Of a stretch of DNA of 64,000 nt, positions 56,570 through 63,667 are shown piece by piece. This stretch comes from Ancylobacter polymorphus. Lineage in GTDB: Bacteria > Pseudomonadota > Alphaproteobacteria > Rhizobiales > Xanthobacteraceae. The notes under the pieces were generated by a model. The model saw nothing but the letters and a program-made list of their open reading frames with translations. It was not told the origin of the DNA and ran no database searches. The number at the start of each line of letters is the position of its first letter. Positions within the stretch are counted from its first letter, which is position 1. Made by a program: the position numbers and the translations under genes. The DNA is taken from assembly GCF_022836935.1 (NCBI RefSeq), contig NZ_CP083239.1, forward strand, positions 2,060,001-2,124,000. The letters are read 5' to 3'.

Positions 56570-57244
56570 ATGAAGCCTTCTCTTCCCGCCGTGCTGACTC
56601 TCAATGCCGGCTATGTCGACGCCGCCGGCTTCCTCGCCTTGCAGGGGCTTTTCAGCGCCCATGTGACCGGCAACTTCGTCACGCTGGCCGCTTCGCTGGT
56701 TCACGGCAGCACCGGTGCGCTCAGCAAGCTGCTGGCGCTGCCGGTGTTCTGCCTGGCGGTGATCGCGACACGGTTCATCAGTGTCGCCCTCGCGGCCCGC
56801 TCGCTGTCGCGTCTGCGGCCGCTTCTGGCGCTGAAGATCGCGTTGCTGGCGCTTGCCTGCGTCTTCGCGGTCCGGCTCGGTCCGTTCGCCGACGCCGACA
56901 GCCCGGCCGCCATTCTGACAGGCATGATGCTGGTGGCAGCGATGGGCGTGCAGAACGCGGTCGGGCGGATGCATCTCGCCAGTTACCCGCCCACCACGGT
57001 GATGACGCTGACCACGACGCAGGTGATGCTGGACCTCGCCGACGTAATGCGCGGCGTCGCCGGAGCCGAGGCTGAAACGCTGAAGCCGCGCTTCCGTCGC
57101 ATGGCGGTCAGCGTCGTCGGCTTTGCCCTGGGCTGCGGGCTGGCGGCGGCGTTCTACTATTTCGCGGGTATGTGGTGCTTCGCCATTCCGCCCTTGATCG
57201 CCTGTGCCGGGCTCACGCTGGGCGAGGCGGACGGCACCGCCTGA
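56570..57244 (+). CDS. DUF1275 (YoaK-type) membrane protein, short form
   Basis: 224 residues, about six membrane helices. [35 protein letters not shown] and [35 protein letters not shown] are family motifs. Start at ATG 56570 (MKPSLPAVL), GGAG 9 bases upstream; the frame extends upstream into the repeat-bearing promoter region. Function unknown. Divergent from soxB. Confidence 0.85.
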   Translation: MKPSLPAVLTLNAGYVDAAGFLALQGLFSAHVTGNFVTLAASLVHGSTGALSKLLALPVFCLAVIATRFISVALAARSLSRLRPLLALKIALLALACVFAVRLGPFADADSPAAILTGMMLVAAMGVQNAVGRMHLASYPPTTVMTLTTTQVMLDLADVMRGVAGAEAETLKPRFRRMAVSVVGFALGCGLAAAFYYFAGMWCFAIPPLIACAGLTLGEADGTA

Positions 57245-57333
57245 CGAAATCCTGAAGGGGGAACGGCGAGCTTACCTAGCGTCCGCCACATTCCATCCCT
57301 ACCTGCCCTGTTGCCACAGGAGCAGGATATTCC

Positions 57334-58170
57334 ATGATCGACCTCAAGAACTTCGACGCCAAGCGGCTCCTCGACCAGTTCCTCACGCCGCAGGCGGGGA
57401 CGCAGGGACAGGTGCCCGCGCAGACGAACCCGCTGGGCGGGCTGCTCGGCGGCCTCGCGGGCAGTCTCAGTGGGGGTGTCACCGGCAGTGCCAATGCGCA
57501 GCCGCCCGGCGCAGGCACGGCCTCGTCCGGCGACCTGATGGGGCGGGCGAAGGAGTATCTCGGAAATAATGGCGGTTCGCTCGCCTCCGGCGCGGCGGCC
57601 GGCGCTTTGGTGTCGCTGGTGCTCGGCAGCAAGGGCGGGCGGAAGATGGCCGGCAATGCGGTGAAGCTCGGCGGCCTCGCTTTGGTCGGCACGCTCGCCT
57701 ACAAGGCCTACCAGAATTACCAGCAGGGCCAGAAGCCGCAGGAGACGGCGGCCGAGCCGGTGCCGAGCCAGCTGCCGCCGGCGCAGTCGCCCTTCCATCC
57801 CGCGCAGGCCGAGCGCAGCCATTTCGACGTGACGCTGCTGCGCACCATGATCGCGGCCTCGCTGGCCGACGGCCATGTCGACGAGGCCGAGCGCGCGGCG
57901 ATTTCCGCCAAGCTCGGCGGCGCCCAGCTGGATGAAGCCGAGCGTTTCCTCACCCAGGAACTCGGCAGCCCGGCCTCGCCGGAAGCGCTGGCCGTTGAGG
58001 CCACCTCGCCCGAGCAGGCGGCGGAGGTCTATATGACCGCGCTGCTCGCCATCGACGCCGACACCACCTCCGAGCGCGTGTTCCTCGCCCGGCTGGCGAC
58101 GGCGCTGAAGCTCGACCCGGCGCTGGTGCCGCATCTGGAAGCCAGCGCCCGCGCCGCACGGGCGGGGTGA
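57334..58170 (+). CDS. DUF533 / YebE-like protein with TerB-type C-terminus
   Basis: 278 residues. A Gly/Pro/Gln-rich N-terminal part, a hydrophobic Gly-rich stretch (residues ~82-125, with GAAAGALVSLVLGSKGGRKMAGNAVKLGGLALVGTLAYKAYQNYQQGQ) that is the DUF533 hallmark, and a TerB-like helical domain with acidic metal-type motif ASLADGHVDEAERAAI. Likely peripheral or inner-membrane; function unknown. Confidence 0.88.
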   Translation: MIDLKNFDAKRLLDQFLTPQAGTQGQVPAQTNPLGGLLGGLAGSLSGGVTGSANAQPPGAGTASSGDLMGRAKEYLGNNGGSLASGAAAGALVSLVLGSKGGRKMAGNAVKLGGLALVGTLAYKAYQNYQQGQKPQETAAEPVPSQLPPAQSPFHPAQAERSHFDVTLLRTMIAASLADGHVDEAERAAISAKLGGAQLDEAERFLTQELGSPASPEALAVEATSPEQAAEVYMTALLAIDADTTSERVFLARLATALKLDPALVPHLEASARAARAG

Positions 58171-58197
58171 GGCGGATTGGCCGAGTCCCGCGAGAGG

Positions 58198-58290
58198 CGT
58201 CATCCCGGCCGTAGCCGAAGGCGAAGAGCCGGGATCGGGTTCCAATGGGCGAGCGATCCCGGATCGGGCCGGTGGCCCGTCGGGATGACG
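58198..58290. repeat. Palindromic intergenic repeat, family B, copy 3
   Basis: A 93-bp element with CGTCATCCCGG and CGGGATGACG ends, plus inner AGCCGGGATCGG and GATCCCGGATCGG. It lies downstream of the DUF533 gene. Confidence 0.83.
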
Positions 58291-58398
58291 CAAGGTGAGG
58301 GGGGCCGAACCTTCGGTTCGCCTGAGGCAGGAGCTACGCTCCGCCCGGCGGCAAAGCCCTGCGGGCTTGCCTGATGTAATCAAGGTTAAGCGTTAAGG

Positions 58399-58413
58399 TT
58401 AAGCCGCTCTTAA
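58399..58413 (+). promoter_or_regulatory. CtrA-box-like site upstream of the porin-like gene
   Basis: TTAA-N7-TTAA (58399-58402 and 58410-58413), preceded by two more TTAAG units at 58386-58390 and 58393-58397. It is about 67 bases before ATG 58480. CtrA binding is inference from the motif. Confidence 0.35.
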
Positions 58414-58479
58414 TCACTCGCGGGCACAGTGCAGCCGTCGAAGAACGCCGGGACTCTCCGGCTCGTCTGGGATGGTTGC

Positions 58480-59148
58480 ATGCGTAAGTCGGGTGAGAAG
58501 GTTGGGGCAGGGCTGCGCGGGAGCGCGCTCGCGACGGTATGTGTCGTTCTGCTCACGGGTGGCGCGGCGCGGGCGGCGGATGCGCTCGACGATCTCGACG
58601 CCGACGATCTGCTGTCCCGTGCGCCGGAGGTCGAGGAGGCGCGCGCCTTCTATCTGCGCGGCGATATCGGCTTCGTCTTCAACGAATCGGCCGATCTCGG
58701 CGCCGCCGGCCATGCGCCGGTGGATAATGCCGGCGTGTTCGGCCTCGGCGCCGGCCTGCGGCTGAACGACCTGCTGCGCCTCGACCTCACCGCCGATTAT
58801 CGCAGCGCGGCGGATGTGTCCTTTCGCGGCTTCAGCGGCGAGGCCAGCGCCACCACGCTGCTCGCCAATGCCTATCTCGACCTCGGCACCTGGTATGGCG
58901 TGACGCCCTATGTCGGCGCCGGCCTCGGCGGGGCGCATGTGTCGCTTTCCGGGCTCGGGGCGGGCGATGGTTGGGGCTTCGCCTGGGCGGCGATGGCGGG
59001 CGGCACGGTGACGCTGGCGCCGAACTGGCAGCTCGACCTCGGCTATCGCTATGTCCGCATCGAAAACGCCGGTCTCGGCGGCGGGCTGTCGGATTTCAGC
59101 CAGGCGGCGCATGAGGTGCGGCTCGGCGTGCGCTACCTCTTCGACTGA
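58480..59148 (+). CDS. Outer-membrane beta-barrel protein
   Basis: 222 residues from ATG 58480 (MRKSGEKVG). Signal peptide with hydrophobic core LATVCVVLLTGG cleaved near ARAAD; then alternating strands (FYLRGDIGFVFNESADLG, LLRLDLTADYRSAADVSF, YVGAGLGGAHVSLSG, WQLDLGYRYVRI) ending in ...VRLGVRYLFD with a terminal aromatic strand typical of Omp25/Omp31-like barrels. A GTG at 58429 is in frame but yields a non-signal extension. Confidence 0.87.
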   Translation: MRKSGEKVGAGLRGSALATVCVVLLTGGAARAADALDDLDADDLLSRAPEVEEARAFYLRGDIGFVFNESADLGAAGHAPVDNAGVFGLGAGLRLNDLLRLDLTADYRSAADVSFRGFSGEASATTLLANAYLDLGTWYGVTPYVGAGLGGAHVSLSGLGAGDGWGFAWAAMAGGTVTLAPNWQLDLGYRYVRIENAGLGGGLSDFSQAAHEVRLGVRYLFD

Positions 59149-59230
59149 GGCGCGTTCGACTGGGGCGCGTTCGACTGGGGCGCGCACCGGCGGGCCGGGC
59201 ACGGTGCCCAACCCGCCGGCGGGGCGCCTT

Positions 59231-59734
59231 TCAGCGGCAGCCGGACAGGATGCGGTTGGTGGCGGCGGTCACACCGTTGAGCGAGAACACATAGCTCGTG
59301 TCATTGCCGCGCGCGGAAGTGGCGCTGATGCTCATCTGGCTGCCGCCGCGCAGCGCTTCCAGAAAGGCCGGCTCGCGCTCGGCCCGGCGCAGCCAGGCGC
59401 TGCTGCCCTCGGTCATCATCACGAACTTGTCGTCGCCAATGCTGGCGACCACCTGCGAACCGGCGGCGAAGCTGTAGCCGGTCTGGAAACTCACCTCGGT
59501 GCGCTGCGCGGTGTTGGCCAGGGCGGTGACAAAGAACGTCACATCGCCATGGGTGAGGCTCTCCGGTTTTTTCGCGATGGGCGTGCTGATGGTATAGCAT
59601 TGCGGCTTGCCATCGACGTTGAAGCGCCAGGTGCTCCAGTCCTTGTACTCACCCATTGCTGTCGGCTTGGCAGCCATGGCAGCCGTGCTGGCAAGGAACA
59701 TCACACTCAGTGCGATGGCGGTCCGTCCAATCAT
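59231..59734 (-). CDS. Invasion-associated locus B (IalB) family protein
   Basis: 167-residue exported protein. Signal peptide (ALSVMFLASTAAMAA), then GEYKDWSTWRF and QCYTISTPIAKKP with the two-cysteine layout of the IalB family (second Cys at the C-terminal ...ILSGCR). Periplasmic; the name comes from Bartonella erythrocyte invasion, but most Rhizobiales members have no known role. Confidence 0.87.
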   Translation of the reverse strand: MIGRTAIALSVMFLASTAAMAAKPTAMGEYKDWSTWRFNVDGKPQCYTISTPIAKKPESLTHGDVTFFVTALANTAQRTEVSFQTGYSFAAGSQVVASIGDDKFVMMTEGSSAWLRRAEREPAFLEALRGGSQMSISATSARGNDTSYVFSLNGVTAATNRILSGCR

Positions 59735-59949
59735 GGGGGGAAGCCTCCTCTCGTCTGTGGTTCAGCGCAGAAGACTTGTCGCCCCGCGTTAAGACCGCGT
59801 TAAGGCACGGGGCGCGATCGCGATCACAATGTGGACAGGCTGCCCGGTATGCGCCGGTGTGGCGGCGGCCTGCCGCATTTCCGGCCGGATCACTTCAGGC
59901 CGCACGGCTTCGCCGGGGGAGGCGCTCGGGGCCCTGATGGGGCGCAACA

Positions 59950-60033
59950 TCAGAGCGCATAGTGGAGCAGATACATCGCCCCCATGATGAAGAGAGCGAT
60001 AGAGAACGTGTAGTCCAGCATGATATCGAACAT
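59950..60033 (-). CDS. Possible 27-residue membrane peptide
   Basis: Frame from ATG 60033 to TGA 59950: starts MFDIMLDYTF and continues as one hydrophobic helix ending YLLHYAL. Such composition is unusual for random GC-rich DNA and resembles small single-pass peptides (KdpF or CydX-like in size), but no partner genes lie beside it and the ribosome site (AGAAG touching the ATG) is poor. Not assigned to a family. Confidence 0.35.
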   Translation of the reverse strand: MFDIMLDYTFSIALFIMGAMYLLHYAL

Positions 60034-60217
60034 CTTCTAGGCACTTCTGTCTTGAGGCACGTGAATGCAGGTCGGCAGAGATTTCTATTTGCCGCCTATG
60101 CGGTGAAAGCGTCGGTGGGTTGCGTAAATAGCCCTTGGTGGTTGCAGGTCCGTCAGCATCGCCATCCCTTCCAGCGTCTGACAAGCAGGTGACGACGAAC
60201 CCCGCGCTGCAGTTCCA

Positions 60218-60236
60218 TACCGTTTGACGGTAAAAT
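60218..60236 (+). promoter_or_regulatory. Inverted repeat overlapping a -10-like element
   Basis: TACCGT-TTG-ACGGTA (60218-60232) overlaps TAAAAT (60231-60236). It is operator-like and sits ahead of a possible small RNA. Confidence 0.35.
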
Positions 60237-60242
60237 GAGCCC

Positions 60243-60341
60243 GCGCGTGCGGCGGGCGAAAAAATCGTCTCCGGTTCGGGCGGGGGCGCACTTAGCCGCC
60301 GATCCGCGCCTGCGCTGACGCGGGCACGGCGCGGATTTTTT
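60243..60341 (+). ncRNA. Possible small RNA with its own terminator
   Basis: No coding frame supported. Downstream of TAAAAT there is a GCCCGC/GCGGGC hairpin, a short A-rich single-stranded stretch, and at 60302-60341 a 9-bp stem (atccgcgcc with ggcgcggat) ending in a T tract. No plus-strand gene upstream needs this terminator: the nearest genes run the other way. Family not recognised; ends are estimates. Confidence 0.35.
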
Positions 60342-60385
60342 GCCCCTTGCGTTTCGTTCCCGCCGGGAGTAGACCCCTTCTCGGG

Positions 60386-61090
60386 CTACCCCTCCCCACC
60401 GAGGGGGCCGTGCAAAGCGCGATTTTTGATCTTTGCAAGTCTTGTAAGCATTTGTTTCTTATAGTCTTTTTTGATGCTTCTGATGTCGGGGAAATCTCCG
60501 GCGCTAGCGTTTTGTGTCAGATTTGAGCCAATCTTCTTGATCAGACCGTTCCGCGCCCTGTCGCTCGAATTGTCGTAATGGGTGCCCCAATAGAGGTTGG
60601 CGGCGCGGTTATCGGTGGGCACATCATTCCTGTGACAAACGATGTGTCCAGGGCTCGGTTGTGGGCCAATGAACGCAATGGCCACAGCCCTATGGGCTTG
60701 CATTGTGCCCTTTCGCGATCCCGTCGAGTAATTGAAGCGGAGATGCCCCGTTCGGGTCGCCCGCAGCTTTATGAGGTGTCCTGGGCGGGCTCCATGGCCT
60801 GACGCCCTCCTCCGGATTTGCCCGCTTCGGCTGACCTCATAGTCTTCCAAGTCTGGAATAGGGCGCCATTCAGAGCCACGCGCCAGATCACCAAACACTA
60901 GATGGATACCTCGCATTGCCGCAAGCGAGCAGAGCCGAATAATCGCCAACTCGCGCGGTTCGGCTTCTGCCTTTCCGTCCAGAATTGACTTTGCATATCC
61001 CGGAGCGCACCCGAGCAAGGTTGCGATCAGATAATGGTCAATCCCGCGTCGCCTGAGAGCGGAAAGTGTTTGATGGTCAAGCCTTTCCAT
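60386..61090 (-). CDS. NUMOD4/HNH endonuclease
   Basis: 234 residues from ATG 61090. N-terminal helical part (1-70) may bind DNA (LIATLLGCAPGYAKSILDG). NUMOD4 motif EWRPIPDLEDYEVSRSGQIRRR at 74-95, HNH_3 domain 130-178 (AHRAVAIAF, IVCHRND, DNRAANLYWGTHYDN). Such enzymes are homing-type or phage nucleases. Its start overlaps the integrase stop by 14 bases. Base composition is more AT-rich than the core chromosome. Confidence 0.8.
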   Translation of the reverse strand: MERLDHQTLSALRRRGIDHYLIATLLGCAPGYAKSILDGKAEAEPRELAIIRLCSLAAMRGIHLVFGDLARGSEWRPIPDLEDYEVSRSGQIRRRASGHGARPGHLIKLRATRTGHLRFNYSTGSRKGTMQAHRAVAIAFIGPQPSPGHIVCHRNDVPTDNRAANLYWGTHYDNSSDRARNGLIKKIGSNLTQNASAGDFPDIRSIKKDYKKQMLTRLAKIKNRALHGPLGGEG

Positions 61091-62057
61091 AATTTCTCTG
61101 AGGCAGGAAGGCGGTATTCGAGACAATCCGATCCGTGATCGTTTCGTCTTCCATGGCGTGACCATAGGTCGCGAAAACGTGCTGAACGTTCTTCCAGCCG
61201 CCGCGCTTGGCCACCGTGACCGGATCGACGCCCGCGTGAAGCATGGCGGTGGCGAAGCCGTGCCGGCAGGCGTGCGGCGAGAGCGGGGCAATCTTCGCCC
61301 GCTTCACGGCCGAATCCCATGACTTGCGGACGCTGTCGCGCTCGACATAGCGGAAGACCGTGTCGCGATCGCGCTTGCAGTTCGCCATGGCGACGAGCAG
61401 CGGCGCGGGGAGGTGAGCGAAGCGCTCTTCGCCATAGAGCTTGGTTTGCCGGATCTTCGCCTTGCGGGCGGTGAAGTCCACATCTTCCCAGCGCACGGCG
61501 AGGGCTTCGGAGATGCGCGCGCCGGTGAGAAACATGAAGCAGGCGAGAGCACCGAGGTGCGGCGGCGCGTGCCGCATGAAGGCCTGCACCCATTCCCATG
61601 TCACCGGGATCTTCTCGACCTTCGCCACCTTGAAGCGGGCGACGGTGAGCGGGGAGCATTTGCCCAGGCTGGCGGCGTGATTGATGATCGCCTGTGTGGG
61701 GGCGATCACCTCGCGGTTACGGGTCGCCGCCTTGTGGCTGGGGTAGAGCGTGACGGCGGCCTGACGCACCTGGCCCTCGGTGATGTTCTTCACCAGGGTG
61801 GTTTTCCAGAAATCCATCATCCGCAGGGTGCGATGATCGCCCTTGCCGGCCTGGGTGTAGAGCGCGGCAGCCTGGGCGAAGGTCAGGACGGCCGAGGGGC
61901 CATCAAGATGACCTTTCCACGCTTCTGCCTCCCTTTCGGCGGCGATGCGCTGCGCAATTGCCTTGTCACCTGTGCCCGTAGAGCCTCGAAGTCGCCGGCC
62001 GGCAACGGTGCCCCGGAAGTGCCAGATGTCGCCGCGCTTGTAGATTTTGACGGGCAT
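61077..62057 (-). CDS. int: Tyrosine recombinase / integrase
   Basis: 326 residues. Phage-type integrase: short N-terminal arm domain, core-binding domain, catalytic domain with Arg in TGARISEALAVRWEDVD, HACRHGFAT (H-x-x-R), and the Tyr in VFATYGHAMEDETI. ATG 62057 (MPVKIYKRGDIWHFRG) is a standard integrase opening. It marks one end of an integrated element extending to the right. No tRNA attachment site was found nearby. Confidence 0.92.
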   Translation of the reverse strand: MPVKIYKRGDIWHFRGTVAGRRLRGSTGTGDKAIAQRIAAEREAEAWKGHLDGPSAVLTFAQAAALYTQAGKGDHRTLRMMDFWKTTLVKNITEGQVRQAAVTLYPSHKAATRNREVIAPTQAIINHAASLGKCSPLTVARFKVAKVEKIPVTWEWVQAFMRHAPPHLGALACFMFLTGARISEALAVRWEDVDFTARKAKIRQTKLYGEERFAHLPAPLLVAMANCKRDRDTVFRYVERDSVRKSWDSAVKRAKIAPLSPHACRHGFATAMLHAGVDPVTVAKRGGWKNVQHVFATYGHAMEDETITDRIVSNTAFLPQRNYGKA

Positions 62058-62218
62058 GGGCGGCTGGCCTCCAGAATGGCCCGGACATCGGCCTCGGTGA
62101 AAAGCATAGTCTTGCCGATCACACGGCAGGCGCCAAGCTTTCTCGCGAGCGCACGGAGATGGCGCTCGGAGCAGCGGAGTTCGGCGGCGACCTCGGCGGG
62201 AAGGCGAAGGTCCATCAT
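61883..62218 (-). CDS. HTH protein, excisionase-like
   Basis: 111 residues. N-terminal 52 residues form a winged-helix/MerR-type fold like AlpA/Xis (LPAEVAAELRCSERHLRALARKLGACRVIGKTMLFTEADVRAIL). The C-terminal half is low-complexity and shares 175 bases with the start of the integrase in another frame. It starts 4 bases inside the preceding gene (ATGA). It would bind near the attachment site to direct excision. Confidence 0.7.
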   Translation of the reverse strand: MMDLRLPAEVAAELRCSERHLRALARKLGACRVIGKTMLFTEADVRAILEASRPCPSKSTSAATSGTSGAPLPAGDFEALRAQVTRQLRSASPPKGRQKRGKVILMAPRPS

Positions 62219-63078
62219 CCCCCGCCCCCCTGAGTCGCATCGTCGCCATAGCGGTACGTATCGGCCTTGCCGCCAGTCTCCTCGCCGGTTTCGAGATCGA
62301 CGACGGGCGAGCCTTCCAGGCAGGCCGCGTGGCAAATGCCCTCGGTGATATCGGTTGCGCAGAGGTCATCGACCTTGAACGGCTTGGCGCAGATCGGGCA
62401 GCGGTGTTCGTCCGTTGCCCATGCCATATACGTGGCAAGCTCATCCCGTGTAATCAGCGCGTGGTCGGGGTAGTCTGCAGGGGATGTTCGATCGTCCTTT
62501 TCGACCAGATCAAGCCACGCCTTCTCCCCAAGCGGATGCGACGACCCATCCTGTGCCGGATCGGGCGCGGGGGTGGGTTCGACGGCAACCGGCAACGCCG
62601 AGCCCGTCGGTTTAGCGGCCTGCTTCGCCCGGATCGCATCGACCTTCGTCCAGATGCGGGCGAGTTCGGTTTCCCCGGCCGCGTGCATGTCGAGATCGTG
62701 TGCGAGGCAGAAGGCCGCGAGCGTCACCATGGAGCCGCCGACTTCCTGCGCCGGCTCGCCCTTCGGCCGCGACCAGACATAGCTCGACAGGCTGGCAATA
62801 CGCTCGCGCGGGTAGTCAACGGATTGCAGAAGCTCCAGCACCTCTTCGAGCAGGCGGTCGCCGCGCTCCAGTTTGTCGGCGGCGATGGCCGGGCCGAAGC
62901 AGGCAAGCATCCAAGGCTGCACACGCTGCTGGAATGACGCCCTTGCCGGCGCCGCAGCCACCATGGCGCTGTAGAGGGTGCTTGACCGTCGCGCCGGGTC
63001 TTTGCACCAGGCGTCCCGTCCTGCCGCAAGCTGGGTGTCGGTGGGCTCGACCGGCACCATTTTCCATTCGCCGCTCAT
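62215..63078 (-). CDS. Phage-type protein with MazG-like domain
   Basis: 287 residues. Residues ~1-45 carry a phage N-terminal module (WKMVPVEPTDTQLAAGRDAW ... TLYSAMVAAAP). The central part (FQQRVQPWMLACFGP ... RLLEEVLELLQSVDYP ... GEPAQEVGGSMVTLAAFCLAHDLD) is an all-alpha NTP pyrophosphatase-like fold with the Glu cluster for metal. The C-terminus has a zinc-type cysteine set (CPICAKPF ... CHAACL). It could sanitise nucleotide pools; activity unproven. Confidence 0.75.
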   Translation of the reverse strand: MSGEWKMVPVEPTDTQLAAGRDAWCKDPARRSSTLYSAMVAAAPARASFQQRVQPWMLACFGPAIAADKLERGDRLLEEVLELLQSVDYPRERIASLSSYVWSRPKGEPAQEVGGSMVTLAAFCLAHDLDMHAAGETELARIWTKVDAIRAKQAAKPTGSALPVAVEPTPAPDPAQDGSSHPLGEKAWLDLVEKDDRTSPADYPDHALITRDELATYMAWATDEHRCPICAKPFKVDDLCATDITEGICHAACLEGSPVVDLETGEETGGKADTYRYGDDATQGGGG

Positions 63079-63221
63079 GTGCTCGCTCCGTGGATAACTG
63101 CCCGCAGCGCGGCGATGGCGCTGTCGAGGATGCCGAAACACTGCGCATCGGTCGCCACCAGACAGAGCGCGAGGAAGGCCAGAAGAAACAGGTTGACGGG
63201 CTTGGACGGGTTGTCGGTCAC
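63075..63221 (-). CDS. Small single-pass membrane protein
   Basis: 48 residues from GTG 63221 to TGA 63075, starting TDNPSKPVN followed by one hydrophobic helix (LFLLAFLALCLVATDA). The 4-base overlaps at both ends (GTGA with the upstream gene, ATGA with the downstream gene) and GGAGG before the start support translation. No family recognised. Confidence 0.65.
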   Translation of the reverse strand: MTDNPSKPVNLFLLAFLALCLVATDAQCFGILDSAIAALRAVIHGAST

Positions 63222-63667
63222 GCTGCCCTCCTGCATCGGGCGCGGCGGCAGAACTCGCTAAATGTCAGATCGGGCCAGCAATCGGAGACCTTGAGCCAGA
63301 GGGAGTACTTGGCCTTCCCCGCCGACAGGGACGCCATGAAGGTTTCGTGACCGTCGAAGGCGACGATGAATGACCGGTGCCCGTCGCCGATCTCTTTCAG
63401 ATGCGATGCCAGCGCCTCGCGGCCGGCCTGGGTCACACCGAAAAGCCGCATATCGCCATGGCGACCGCGCTCCTCCCAATGAGGTGACGCGGCCATTTCT
63501 ACGGCGAGCGCCCCGTCAGTGGCGAAGTGGTCGCGGTATGTCGCGCCAAGTGGATCAACATGGCGACCAAGCGCATGGTCGATGTTATCCATTGCCTTGT
63601 CGTCTAGGTACCGATCGACGCGCGGGTTGGTTGCCCAGCTATCCATGGGGCGGCCGTTTTTGCTCAT
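63218..63667 (-). CDS. Phage-element hypothetical protein
   Basis: 149 residues, no domain assigned. Contains GDMRLFGVTQAGREALASHLKEIG, a winged-helix-like or marker segment, and EFCRRARCRRAA at the C-terminus. Overlaps neighbours by 4 bases on each side, so it is part of a tightly packed minus-strand phage operon. Confidence 0.65.
   Translation of the reverse strand: MSKNGRPMDSWATNPRVDRYLDDKAMDNIDHALGRHVDPLGATYRDHFATDGALAVEMAASPHWEERGRHGDMRLFGVTQAGREALASHLKEIGDGHRSFIVAFDGHETFMASLSAGKAKYSLWLKVSDCWPDLTFSEFCRRARCRRAA

Noticed and set aside
59789..60184. 131-codon minus-strand frame in the gap after ialB
   Set aside because: Composition lacks secondary-structure signals or family similarity, and it overlaps the more coherent 27-codon membrane peptide in another frame.
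60190..60420. tRNA gene as integrase attachment site
   Set aside because: Both strands were read for T-arm and acceptor patterns; none found, so the attachment site remains undefined.
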